From an uncultured Desulfobulbus sp. (lineage in GTDB: Bacteria > Desulfobacterota > Desulfobulbia > Desulfobulbales > Desulfobulbaceae): DNA of 64,000 nt. Positions within the stretch are counted from its first letter, which is position 1. Every line of letters starts with the position of its first letter. Positions 45,409-56,244 of this stretch are shown here, one piece after another. Under the pieces are notes generated by a model, which was not told the DNA's origin, did not search any database, and saw only the letters and a list, made by a program, of their open reading frames with translations. The stretch lies in contig NZ_OY760916.1 of NCBI RefSeq assembly GCF_963664075.1, positions 651,001-715,000 on the forward strand, written 5' to 3'. The translations under genes were made by a program, and so were the position numbers.

Positions 45409-47100
45409 GTAACTACTCACACCCTCTAAAAAAAGCTCAAATCCAAATAAATAACTTGACAGGTTTTTGCCGGAATTTTTTTCAATAGCCAGGGATGCCA
45501 ACAAAAATGCCCATCAACGCGCCTGGTCGTCTCTAAATCGTTCCAATATTGCGTTCCGATAGCAAACAGATGCGATAGCGTTCAATCGTTCAACTCATGG
45601 GCGCACAGGAGGTCGAAAAAAGCCATGGTATAGTAAACCCATGGGAACAGTAAATAAAATAAGGGTTCGCGAAGAAGTCGATCTCCTCAAACAGGAATTT
45701 GAACAGCTTTGTTCCGACGGTAAAGTCTCCTCTGAGATACGGGTCCTGTTCAACAGTCTGTTGGTTGTCGTCGAGTTGATACTCTCTATCTTTCTTGAGA
45801 AGACAACGCGCAAGGGAAACAAAAACTCGAGCATTCCTTCTTCGCAAACCGAGAAAGACGAAACTGCGACCAAGCACTGCACCGCTACCGGCAGGGGGAA
45901 ACAAGTCAATGGGCGGGTTGGTAATACACGCGTCAAAGAATCGGTCACCACTGCTCAGGTCGAGGTGTGTGATATCTGCGGAATGGTGCTGGATAGCGTT
46001 GCATGCCAGGGGCATGAACGTCGGACAAAAATCGACATCGTTTTTGAAAAAGTTGTCGAGCACATTGACGCAGAAATAAAGCAATGCCCCAATTGTGAAG
46101 CAACAGTCAAGGGGCGTTTTCCTGAGGATATGCCGGGCAAGCTGCAGTACGGCAATGGGCTTAAAGCGTTTGCCATTCATTTGGTTATCAGCCAGATGGT
46201 CGCTTTAAACCGGGTTCAAAAACAGATAGCAGCCATGATCGGTAGCGTAATCTCCGAGGCCAGCCTGCTCAAATTTGTTTTGCGCTTGTACCAATCACTC
46301 GAAGCATGGGAATCCAGAGCTATTGATAGGCTGCTGCAGGCTCCATCCCTGCATGTGGATGAAACCTCGTTTCGGGTTGAAGGGAAGAATCACTGGATTC
46401 ACGTCTATTCTTCCGGCGAAACAACCCTGAAAGTACTGCATCGAAAGCGGGGCAAGGAGGCAATCGAAGGATTGAATATCATCCCTCGGTATGGCGGGGT
46501 GATCATCCATGATTGCTGGGCATCATATTTATCCTACGACCATTGCGGTCACGGACTTTGCGGCTCGCACCTTTTACGAGAGTTGACGTTTGTCGTTGAC
46601 TCTAACCAATACCGGTGGGCCCGCAATCTAAAAGCGGTGCTCCAGCAAACGTGTCGTACGGTGGCTCAACGTCCGGAAAAATGTCTTACCGAACGGGAGT
46701 ATGCCAACCTGCAGAAGCGCTACCGTAATATCCTTACGCGTGGCAGCAAGGAGTTGCCCAAGATCCCTCCGAAACCACAAGGGAAGCGCGGCAGGATAGC
46801 CAAATCCGATGCGCACAATCTTTGGGAGCGATTACAAAAGCATGAGGCGGCAGTCTTGCTTTTTGCCAAAGAACCACATGTACCGTTCACCAACAACAGA
46901 GCGGAAAGGGATCTTCGCATGGCTAAGGTAAAACAGAAAATATCCGGTTGTTTTCGACGTAAACAATATGCCCAGGCTTACTGTAGGATTTCAAGCTACC
47001 TGCAGACCATGGCAAGCCAGGGGATCAATCCTCTTGTCGCTATCCAGTTGGCACTGGCAGGAACTCTGCCTGATGCCGAAGAATAGGGGTGAGTAGTTAC
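45409..47100 (+). mobile_element. Complete IS66-family insertion sequence (ISBst12-like, single ORF)
   Basis: 1692 bp. The left end is GTAACTACTCACACCC (45409-45424) and the right end, read inward, is GTAACTACTCACCCC (47100-47086), so the terminal inverted repeats match over at least 12 bases. Perfect 8-bp target duplications flank it. It encodes only the transposase, without the accessory tnpA/tnpB genes, as in the ISBst12 subgroup. The right repeat overlaps the transposase stop codon. It sits between two divergent genes and disrupts neither. Confidence 0.93.
45641..47086 (+). CDS. IS66-family transposase
   Basis: 481 residues. A coiled N-terminal region is followed by a Cys-rich zinc-finger-like part (CDICGMVLDSVAC, CPNCEATVKG). 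The DDE catalytic domain is complete: LHVDETSFRVEG (first Asp), VIIHDCWASY (second Asp) and NNRAERDLRMAKVKQKISG (Glu), with the HLLREL motif between. It appears full length, without frameshift, so the element may still be active. Confidence 0.95.
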   Translation: MGTVNKIRVREEVDLLKQEFEQLCSDGKVSSEIRVLFNSLLVVVELILSIFLEKTTRKGNKNSSIPSSQTEKDETATKHCTATGRGKQVNGRVGNTRVKESVTTAQVEVCDICGMVLDSVACQGHERRTKIDIVFEKVVEHIDAEIKQCPNCEATVKGRFPEDMPGKLQYGNGLKAFAIHLVISQMVALNRVQKQIAAMIGSVISEASLLKFVLRLYQSLEAWESRAIDRLLQAPSLHVDETSFRVEGKNHWIHVYSSGETTLKVLHRKRGKEAIEGLNIIPRYGGVIIHDCWASYLSYDHCGHGLCGSHLLRELTFVVDSNQYRWARNLKAVLQQTCRTVAQRPEKCLTEREYANLQKRYRNILTRGSKELPKIPPKPQGKRGRIAKSDAHNLWERLQKHEAAVLLFAKEPHVPFTNNRAERDLRMAKVKQKISGCFRRKQYAQAYCRISSYLQTMASQGINPLVAIQLALAGTLPDAEE

Positions 47101-47108
47101 ACGTTTTG
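47101..47108. repeat. Target-site duplication, right copy
   Basis: ACGTTTTG, identical to 45401-45408, immediately follows the right end of the IS66 element. Confidence 0.93.
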
Positions 47109-47246
47109 TTTAAAAGTGTCATCAGGAGGATGCCGATGAAGAGGTGAGGTGTTTGCTTTTGCGACAAACTGTTCCCCTGCTTCAGCAAAATCAGGCCTGT
47201 GTGAAGAAACCAGGCTTTTTACACGTTAAAGATTCATGGATTGAAT

Positions 47247-48491
47247 ATGACATGTACATGTGTTTGTTGGACAAAAATACAACTGCTTTTCCTTGGCAAG
47301 TCTCTTTGCCGTGCTTCTCTCGTACTCCTTTTTTTCCAGTGTTTGGCTTTTTCTCAACCCACTACGGAACTTCTGAATGAGGAAGAGCGGGCCTGGCTGG
47401 CCGAGCATCCAGTCATTCGCCTTGGAGTTGGAGTTGCCTTTCCTCCCTACCAATGGGTAGAGCGAGAGGGAGATGTCTTTGAGTTTAAAGGAATGGTTTC
47501 TGAGTATGTGAAGATTCTTGAAAACAGGTTGGGGGTGAGCATGCAGGTAATGTATGGCCTCAATTTCAATGAGGCACTCACCCTCGGTCAACAAAAAAAA
47601 ATCGATCTCTTTCCCTGTTTGGCGCAAACTCCTGAACGCTCAGAATTTCTGATGTTTACCCGGCCTTTTATCTCCTATCCTTCCGTAATTATTACCCGAG
47701 AGGATGCCCCCTTTATTGGGAATATGCAGGATTTGCAGGGAAGAAAAGTTTCTTTGGTGAAGAATCAATATTTTCATTCTCTGATCAAGCGCAATTACCA
47801 AGACTTGCGGTTGACAATTGTCGAGACAAAGAATGCCGCAGACGATCTGCAAGCGGTCTCTTTTGGAAAATCAGATGCCTGTCTGATGGATTTAGGCGTG
47901 GCGAGTTATTTCACCCAGAAACTGCGGCTTGCCAATTTGAAGATCGCTGCACCAACAGAGATCGAACGGGTTGAGCTGACCATGGGCGTTCGTGATGATT
48001 GGCCAATTTTTCAGGGGATTGTCCAGAAAACACTGGATTCCATATCGCGAGAAGAGCTGGATGCCATTACCCAACGCTGGATCAATCTCAAATACGAGCC
48101 TGGGCTTGCTTATGCAGTCATTATACAATGGACGGCCATTATCGGTGCCTTTATCCTGGTTGTGATGGGGCTATTTTTGTACTGGAACAGGAATCTGAAG
48201 CTGGAGATCCGCGCACGCAAAAAGATAGAGGACGAACGAAACGAGCTTATTACTGAATTGAACAAGTCGCTTCAGGAGGTGAAAACGCTGCAGGGGTTTT
48301 TGCCCATCTGTTCGCACTGCAGAAAAGTGAGGGAGGATTCCGGATACTGGCAAAAAATTGAAACCTATATCCAGGAACATACCGATACCCGCTTTACCCA
48401 TGGGATTTGCCCTGACTGTATGCGGGAGTTATATCCGCACATTGCAGAAGGAATCATCCAGAAGCATGAGGGGAGAGAGAATAAAGCGTAG
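47247..48491 (+). CDS. Membrane-anchored family-3 solute-binding sensor with a CxxC/CxxC module
   Basis: 414 residues from ATG 47247 (MTCTCVCW). An N-terminal signal or anchor is followed by an SBP_bac_3 domain (~30-265): IRLGVGVAFPPYQWVE, VYGLNFNEAL-like region and LAQTPERSEFLMFTRP. A transmembrane helix (~275-297) leads to a coiled coil and a C-terminal module LPICSHCRKVREDSGYW ... GICPDCMRELYP, which is commonly found at the end of PAS/GAF signalling proteins and looks zinc-binding. No kinase or GGDEF output is attached, so it may relay signals through a partner. Confidence 0.85.
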   Translation: MTCTCVCWTKIQLLFLGKSLCRASLVLLFFQCLAFSQPTTELLNEEERAWLAEHPVIRLGVGVAFPPYQWVEREGDVFEFKGMVSEYVKILENRLGVSMQVMYGLNFNEALTLGQQKKIDLFPCLAQTPERSEFLMFTRPFISYPSVIITREDAPFIGNMQDLQGRKVSLVKNQYFHSLIKRNYQDLRLTIVETKNAADDLQAVSFGKSDACLMDLGVASYFTQKLRLANLKIAAPTEIERVELTMGVRDDWPIFQGIVQKTLDSISREELDAITQRWINLKYEPGLAYAVIIQWTAIIGAFILVVMGLFLYWNRNLKLEIRARKKIEDERNELITELNKSLQEVKTLQGFLPICSHCRKVREDSGYWQKIETYIQEHTDTRFTHGICPDCMRELYPHIAEGIIQKHEGRENKA

Positions 48492-48588
48492 ACGTTCTGC
48501 GTCTCACTTTGCATAGCCCTCGCGTGAGGGGAGAGAGCACGCAGCTCAGTGGCGCCGACCCCATGCTCGCAAGTTGAGGAGCAAGAAA

Positions 48589-48626
48589 TAAAAAGGCTGC
48601 CTCCACACGAAGGTGGAAGCAGCCTT
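48589..48626 (-). terminator. Intrinsic terminator of the sdhCAB operon
   Basis: On the minus strand AAGGCTGCTTCCAC pairs with GTGGAGGCAGCCTT around six bases and is followed by TTTATTTC. It lies 29 bases after the sdhB stop. Confidence 0.9.
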
Positions 48627-48654
48627 GAACAACAGCGGGTAATCGCGAGAGCGA

Positions 48655-49419
48655 TCAGTGATCGATGGTGAAAGCGGCTTTGAGGTACTCGCGGTTGAGG
48701 CGAGCGATATTGCGGATGGTAATGCCTTTGGGGCAGACATTCTCACACTCGCGCTCGTTGGAGCAAGCTCCAAAACCCTCGGAGTCCATCTGCGCAACCA
48801 TGCACAGGGCACGTTTCTTCGCTTCCAGTTGACCCTGTGGCAGAAGTGCCAGTTGGGAAACTTTGGCGGAGAGGAACAGCATGGGGGTGCCGTTGGGGCA
48901 GGCAGCGGCGCAAGCACCACAACCAATACAAGCGGCAGCGTCCATGGCCTGCTCAGCCACATGCTGGGGCACGAGAATGGTGTTACCATCCTGGGGAGAA
49001 CCGGTGTTGACGGAGACAAAGCCACCGGCTGCAATGATGCGATCCAGGGCGCCACGATCAACGATCAGGTCTTTGACGATGGGGAAGCCCTGCGAGCGGA
49101 ACGGCTCGATAACGATGGTGTCGCCATCTTTGAACCGGCGCATATGCAGCTGGCACAGGGTGGTCTCTTTATCCGGACCGTGTGCGGTACCGTTAACAAC
49201 CGCACCACACATACCGCAGATACCCTCGCGGCAGTCATGGTCAAAAGCAATCGGCTCCAGACCTTTAACAGTTAACCACTCATTCAGTACGTCGATCATT
49301 TCCAGGAAGGAACTGTCGGTGCTGATATCTTTGAGTGCATGCTCCTCAAACGCGCCTTTGTCGAGAGGACCATTCTGTCGCCAAATTTTCACTATTATAT
49401 TAATCGATTTCGATGACAT
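48655..49419 (-). CDS. sdhB: Succinate dehydrogenase/fumarate reductase iron-sulfur subunit
   Basis: 254 residues. Three clusters are accounted for: the [2Fe-2S] ligands in DCREGICGMCGAVVNG, the [4Fe-4S] ligands in CIGCGACAAACPNG, and the [3Fe-4S] region CSNERECENVCPKGI. It passes electrons between the flavoprotein and the membrane haem protein. Third gene of the operon sdhC-sdhA-sdhB. Confidence 0.95.
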   Translation of the reverse strand: MSSKSINIIVKIWRQNGPLDKGAFEEHALKDISTDSSFLEMIDVLNEWLTVKGLEPIAFDHDCREGICGMCGAVVNGTAHGPDKETTLCQLHMRRFKDGDTIVIEPFRSQGFPIVKDLIVDRGALDRIIAAGGFVSVNTGSPQDGNTILVPQHVAEQAMDAAACIGCGACAAACPNGTPMLFLSAKVSQLALLPQGQLEAKKRALCMVAQMDSEGFGACSNERECENVCPKGITIRNIARLNREYLKAAFTIDH

Positions 49420-49487
49420 AACCTTTCTTCTGCGTTGTGTTTTAAACTTCAGTGATGAATCTGTTTAAACTTGGGGACAGAGTTGCA

Positions 49488-51413
<1,926 letters not shown>

Positions 51414-51521
51414 AGTCGTTTCTTTTTGCTGTAGTTAATAAGAGTGAAGCTTGTGGGAGAAGTCAGCTGCAGGAGGTTTCCAGCAGAGCGTTCTCTATCG
51501 TCTCTGTCAATTAAAACTTAA

Positions 51522-52178
51522 TTAAAGCAATTGATTACGGGAGATGACCATCAAGATGGTGATCAACAAAAAGACGGCGCCCATGATGCCCGCAAGTGCC
51601 CAGGTAACCACACGTAACGGATAATCATATTTGGGGTGGCTGATGCCGAAAGTCTGAAGCAGTGACCAGAAACCATGGCTGATGTGCAGAAACAACAGGC
51701 ACATAGCCGCTCCGTAAATCAGAGTAAAGAACGGGTTGTTCAGTACTTCGGTGACGAAGTCGGAAATGGTTTTTACTTCAGTTTTTTCAACAAAGTGGAA
51801 GTTTGCCAGATGGATCAAAATGAATACAAAAATGGCAATTCCGGTGTAAGGCATGGTTTTGGAGCCGATGGTCCGGCCTCCGGCCGAGGTCTCAACTTCG
51901 TACTTCCCGCCGCGGGCCTTACGATTCTGCAGGAACAGGATGATGCCTGTAATGACATGCAGAAAGAAAATGGTATACAACCCAATTTCAAAAATCGGCA
52001 CAAAGATGCCTAAGGAGTGCAAATGATGCGCATAGGCATTAAATGCGTTTCTCCCCCAGAAAATTGTACTGTTGCCTATGGTGTGCACGAGAAGAAACGA
52101 GCCCAACATAAACCCAGTAAAAGCCATGATGTACTTTTTGCCCAACGATGAACGACAAGTTTGAATGAACCACGACAT
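51522..52178 (-). CDS. sdhC: Succinate dehydrogenase cytochrome b558-type subunit
   Basis: 218 residues with five hydrophobic helices (about 15-35, 60-82, 110-128, 150-172, 185-208). Conserved His residues in helices (LLVHTIG, FLHVITG, LIHLANFHF, LFLHISHGFW) fit a dihaem cytochrome b as in Wolinella Frd and Bacillus Sdh (TIGR02046 type). It links the complex to menaquinone across the membrane and replaces separate SdhC/SdhD anchors. Confidence 0.93.
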   Translation of the reverse strand: MSWFIQTCRSSLGKKYIMAFTGFMLGSFLLVHTIGNSTIFWGRNAFNAYAHHLHSLGIFVPIFEIGLYTIFFLHVITGIILFLQNRKARGGKYEVETSAGGRTIGSKTMPYTGIAIFVFILIHLANFHFVEKTEVKTISDFVTEVLNNPFFTLIYGAAMCLLFLHISHGFWSLLQTFGISHPKYDYPLRVVTWALAGIMGAVFLLITILMVISRNQLL

Positions 52179-53029
52179 AATTACCTTTCCTGAATGAGAG
52201 TTAAAAGAATGAAACGGTTGATACGTCAGCGAAACTCAGCTCAGAAATGAATAAATATTCAGACTGAACGGTCATTCATTAACTACGGATCATGGTACCT
52301 GTCAAGAAAAAAAGGGTCTTGATATTTCAGCAATTTTTGCTCGATTAGCTCTTTTGGTGCCCTTAAAATTTAAGCAAATTGTGCAAATTAGTGGCGGGGC
52401 AAAATGTCTAAAAAATAGACCTGAGCGGGTATTATTGCCACGGCAAAGGGTAGCGACGTTTTTGTCGTTTCGGTGGTTTTTGCCAATCTTTAAAATGTGT
52501 GTATGAGATGCACAAATGGCCTAATCTGCTTGTGCGGAAAAGTGAGGGCTGGTTTCGCTCAACGGCGAAGTGGGCTCGACGGGAGAGGGGGGGAAGGCTG
52601 ATGCTGAAGATTTGTATTGTATTTCCAGGAAAATAGAAACCATACCCTGATCTCTCTCTTGGGTAAAGATTTCGTTGCACCTGTGGCCAATTTTTTTATC
52701 CCAGTGCGCATGCTTTTCAGCGGCCCTTTCTTTAAATAAAAGACAACTGCACTCAAGAGATTATCCCTCCTCTTCTTAAAGGAGAAGTAACAGCAGCAGG
52801 AATTGAAAATTGGCAAAAATGATTGCGCGATCAAGTATAGGTGGAATACAACACACCCCTGTGTCAGGGAGATCTGAATCCAGGTAACCTGCATCTTCTC
52901 TTGTATAAGCTCGCATTTTTTGGGGGGATTTTTTGAGTTAAAACTCTGCCCCTCTATTCGCCGAACTCAACGAGCACAGGCTTTCATGGATTCAGAAGCA
53001 AGTAAAACGTAAGCCAGAAGAGATATCTC
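52179..53029. other. Gene-free stretch upstream of sdhC
   Basis: No convincing gene in 850 bases; minus-strand frames here lack a binding site and domain. Just upstream of sdhC the sequence TGAACGGTCATTCA (52264-52277) has TGAA/TTCA arms reminiscent of TetR-family operators, a weak hint of regulation. The 52279-52420 part is A/T-rich and probably holds the sdh promoter. Confidence 0.4.
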
Positions 53030-54622
53030 ATGTTTCAGTCATCAGTTACTCCGGAAGGAACATTTCTAGTGGGCAAACACAGCCCTGGTTATAGCGTAAA
53101 AAACCTCAGGGAAAAGGACTATCTTTGCCGTCTGGGGAAAGATAATTCTGGGCAATATCTCGATAATTCGATGAATTTTCCTCAAGGAGATGTAGAGGTT
53201 GTGCGAGCACGTGCCATCTACGAGATCCGGAATCCCCTACCTTTCCGGGGCTGTACTTTTATCGATACTGGCTGGGCTGATAACCGGGTGGGTAAGCTGG
53301 AAGCTTTTTGCATAGAAAAACGGGGTGCGGTCAGTTTGCGCAATCTGCTTGGTGAATACTGTGAACCAGGAGCAGTGGAACGTATTGTCGGGCAACTCCC
53401 CATGCCCCTGCGGTATGAATTGGCGGCAACCTCGACAGACGCACAGGAACTTGTCTGGCTGGCCCACTCCTGCTGCCGTTTTATCTCTGATGAAACGGGA
53501 AAACCGCAGGGCTTACGTTATCTGAGAAACGGGGAGCGTCTTCGGGCCGATATAGATGATTTTGAACTCTTTGAGACCATCGCCAACAATCCCCACCTCC
53601 CTGATCTCTATAAAGAACTCATGGTTCTACGTCCTGGAGTTCAGGGGAACAGTGAAATTGTCGGCGAGTTCGATCAGGGCTCGACGCAGATCTTTGAATA
53701 CCTCCGCACAAACTCCTATATTCCCTGGGGGCACTATGCCGCCAATTTTGCCCATACAGCCATTCGTTATGCCATAGCTGATCTTTCCGAAACAGATATG
53801 CATGGCCTGCGGCACCTGTATTACCAGCGCATGTTTGTTGCCCTGGCCAGCAAGCTCGGGCTTGTTGTGCCAGAGCAGCGAAAGACCCTCTCCGCGGATG
53901 CCATTGAAACCCTACGGATTGCCATTCAGCAAAACCTGGAGCAACAGGGAGACAAGGCTGAACAACTGGCCACCCTCTGGGGGTGGAATTTCGGCTATGA
54001 TTTTTCCGGATCCGGATACCGACTCCATGCCTCCCACCAGATGATTCATCAGCAGTATGCCATGGTGCCGCAATGGGTCGAGTCAACCCAGGGAGATTGG
54101 CATGCAGCCTACTGTTGCGGTGATCTGGTCGCGGATGTCATGGAGCAGTATCGGGCGGTTCATCAGTCTGATTTTTTCAACGACTACCTCAAATCCATCA
54201 GGTCCAATACCCGCACGGACCAGCAACCCGGTGAGGACTCCCTTGTAGTCTGGCAGGATGCTCGAGTGTTGCTCTTTGTGCCTAAGGCCCAGGTCTCACA
54301 GTGGGAACTGCAACTGATGGTCATCGCTGATGAGAATGATAGTCCTGTGGGGAATGTATTTGAGGCCAATAGCGCAGTGCGCCACTCCCTTGACAGCGGC
54401 ATACTCAAAGCTCAGCAGGTTCTTGCCGGGCTCGGGGCTGAGATGGTGAGCTCAATAGAGTATTCCAAACGCGTTGGTGTGCAGAATGGGCAACGTTTGC
54501 TGTATAGTTTTCTTCCTAAGCTGCCCTGGTCCATGGGCGCCTTTTCAGAGGCCCAGGGGCGCTACATTTTAGGGCATTATCCAGAGGATTTTGCCAGTGC
54601 CTGTCGACGTCAGTTAGTGTGA
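53030..54622 (+). CDS. Uncharacterised 530-residue protein, possibly GalT/HIT-fold
   Basis: 530 residues from MFQSSVTPEG with AGAGATAT upstream; codon use matches neighbours. I do not recognise the family. The segment FDFSGSGYRLHASHQMIHQQ-like near residue 325-345 (GYRLHASHQMIHQQYAMVP) and DSLVVWQDARVLLFVPKAQ near 405 resemble, respectively, the His-rich active region and the strand pattern of galactose-1-phosphate uridylyltransferase / HIT-type phosphotransferases. No signal peptide or membrane helix is seen. It is separated by 850 bases from sdh and 350 bases from trpB, so the context gives little help. Confidence 0.7.
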   Translation: MFQSSVTPEGTFLVGKHSPGYSVKNLREKDYLCRLGKDNSGQYLDNSMNFPQGDVEVVRARAIYEIRNPLPFRGCTFIDTGWADNRVGKLEAFCIEKRGAVSLRNLLGEYCEPGAVERIVGQLPMPLRYELAATSTDAQELVWLAHSCCRFISDETGKPQGLRYLRNGERLRADIDDFELFETIANNPHLPDLYKELMVLRPGVQGNSEIVGEFDQGSTQIFEYLRTNSYIPWGHYAANFAHTAIRYAIADLSETDMHGLRHLYYQRMFVALASKLGLVVPEQRKTLSADAIETLRIAIQQNLEQQGDKAEQLATLWGWNFGYDFSGSGYRLHASHQMIHQQYAMVPQWVESTQGDWHAAYCCGDLVADVMEQYRAVHQSDFFNDYLKSIRSNTRTDQQPGEDSLVVWQDARVLLFVPKAQVSQWELQLMVIADENDSPVGNVFEANSAVRHSLDSGILKAQQVLAGLGAEMVSSIEYSKRVGVQNGQRLLYSFLPKLPWSMGAFSEAQGRYILGHYPEDFASACRRQLV

Positions 54623-54635
54623 CCCAAGAAATTTT

Positions 54636-54715
54636 GGTTTCAGGCAAGAAAGGAATGATGATTCCCCCGTAACATGCTACATATAAGGGTTTGTGCCATA
54701 AACCAACCTGAAACC
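54636..54715 (+). other. Long-range 9-bp inverted repeat upstream of trpB
   Basis: GGTTTCAGG (54636-54644) and CCTGAAACC (54707-54715) are perfectly complementary, with a small GGTTT/AAACC hairpin (54688-54704) inside. It lies between the 530-residue protein gene and the cloverleaf-like array and may be part of the same leader or the end of the upstream mRNA. Confidence 0.4.
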
Positions 54716-54846
54716 CAGATGCTCGCTTTTGGGGTTATCAGGCTATATACACGGAAATCAGTCCAGGATTCTGGCTCTTTTCCGAAGAAGCTGAGACGTA
54801 ACCGAACACGGGGGGATCTCCGAACATACGGCTCATCATCGAACCT

Positions 54847-54954
54847 GTAAGCGATTACGGGATGCCTTCGAAACTAGGCATCGGCCTGTGCAGCGTACGC
54901 CTGTACGTAAGCAGGACGATAGCACCGCAGATTCGGTGTCCCGTAACCGCTTAC
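54847..54954 (+). ncRNA. Cloverleaf-like hairpin array in the trpBA leader
   Basis: An outer stem pairs 54847-54860 with 54941-54954 (14 positions, one mismatch). It encloses three hairpins in order: GATGCC/GGCATC (54861-54882), CGTAC/GTACG with loop GCCT (54894-54907), and CACCG/CGGTG (54923-54938). The array ends 20 bases before the trpB ATG. Part of it recurs at 41271-41325. It contains no T-box consensus and no Trp-rich leader peptide was found, so it may be a structured regulatory RNA or an interspersed palindromic repeat. Confidence 0.5.
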
Positions 54955-54974
54955 GCTGAGACGGATAGACGATC

Positions 54975-56204
54975 ATGAAGAAAGGATATTTTGGACAGTG
55001 GGGCGGTGCCTTCATTCCGGAGGTATTACACGCAACCTTTGCCGACTTGAACAAAGCCTATGAGGCAGCCCGTGCCGACAGTTCCTTTTGGCAGGAATAC
55101 GTCGATCTCATGGAAAATTACTCCTGTCGTCCCACCCCGCTGACCTTCGCAGAAAACCTGACCCGCCACCTTGGAGGGGCCAAGATTTATATAAAGCGCG
55201 AAGACCTCAATCACACCGGGGCTCATAAGGCCAATAACGTCATGGGCCAGGGACTTCTGGTGAAGCGTATGGGCAAGAAACGGGTCATCGCCGAGACCGG
55301 AGCTGGTCAGCACGGTGTGGCCACCGCCACCATGGCGGCCCGATTCGGCTTTGACTGCACCATTTACATGGGCGAGGAGGATGTTGCCCGCCAACGGCCC
55401 AATGTCTTCTGGATGGAAAAACTCGGTGCCACCGTTATCCCGGTGACCGATGGTTCCCGTACGCTTAAAGATGCCATGAACGAGGCCTTCCGTGATTGGG
55501 TAGCCTCCATGGATGATACCCATTACGTCATTGGCACGGTCTGCGGTCCGCATCCCTTTCCGGAAATGGTAGCCTGGTTCCAATCGATCATCGGTATTGA
55601 GGCGAAAAAGCAGATCATGGCCCAGCATGGGCGAATGCCGGATCGGGTCTACGCCTGTGTGGGGGGCGGATCCAATGCCATGGGGATCTTTCAAGGCTTT
55701 CTTGACGAATCCAGTGTAGAGTTGATCGGCGTTGAAGCGGGCGGCAAAGGTATCGCCACTGGCCAGCATGCCTCACGTATGGTCGATGGCTGTGGGGCGA
55801 CTCCCGGCGTTGCCCAGGGGTATAAAACCCGGTTCCTCCAGAGTGAGGAAGGGCAGATGCTTGACACCCATTCCATCGCTGCCGGGCTGGACTACGTTGG
55901 TGTCTCTCCCATTTTAGCTGATCTGGGCGAGAAGGGGCGGGTTCGTTTTGAATCGGCCACGGACCAGGAGGTGCTGGACGCGCTCAGCCTGAGCATGCGC
56001 ACCGAAGGCATCATCCCTGCTATGGAATCTTCCCACGCCTTTGTTCAGGCCTTTAAAGAGGCGCCCAAGATGGATAAGGATCAGGCCATCATCATCAATA
56101 TGTCCGGTCGTGGTGATAAGGATATCTTTACCATTGCCCACGCTTTTGACGATCCGAGCTGGAAGGAGTTCATTGTTAAGCGTGCAGATGAGTACAGAAA
56201 ATAA
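54975..56204 (+). CDS. trpB: Tryptophan synthase beta subunit
   Basis: 409 residues, classical TrpB1 length. The PLP lysine is Lys85 in HTGAHKANN; the phosphate loop is VGGGSNAMG, and EDLNHTGAHK, AETGAGQHG and the C-terminal GRGDKD are intact. It condenses indole with serine, with channelled indole from TrpA. trpA follows 40 bases downstream; the remaining trp genes are not in this window. Confidence 0.97.
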   Translation: MKKGYFGQWGGAFIPEVLHATFADLNKAYEAARADSSFWQEYVDLMENYSCRPTPLTFAENLTRHLGGAKIYIKREDLNHTGAHKANNVMGQGLLVKRMGKKRVIAETGAGQHGVATATMAARFGFDCTIYMGEEDVARQRPNVFWMEKLGATVIPVTDGSRTLKDAMNEAFRDWVASMDDTHYVIGTVCGPHPFPEMVAWFQSIIGIEAKKQIMAQHGRMPDRVYACVGGGSNAMGIFQGFLDESSVELIGVEAGGKGIATGQHASRMVDGCGATPGVAQGYKTRFLQSEEGQMLDTHSIAAGLDYVGVSPILADLGEKGRVRFESATDQEVLDALSLSMRTEGIIPAMESSHAFVQAFKEAPKMDKDQAIIINMSGRGDKDIFTIAHAFDDPSWKEFIVKRADEYRK

Positions 56205-56244
56205 TTACGAAGACTCCAGCTACACAGTGTAAGGACTATAGATC

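Noticed and set aside
52432-52894. Minus-strand open frames in the gap before sdhC
   Set aside because: Hydrophobic and Lys-rich by base composition alone, mutually overlapping, with no start signal.
54636-54954. T-box or classical trp attenuator upstream of trpB
   Set aside because: No T-box consensus, no Trp-codon leader peptide and no T-run after a hairpin were found; described only as an unexplained structured leader.
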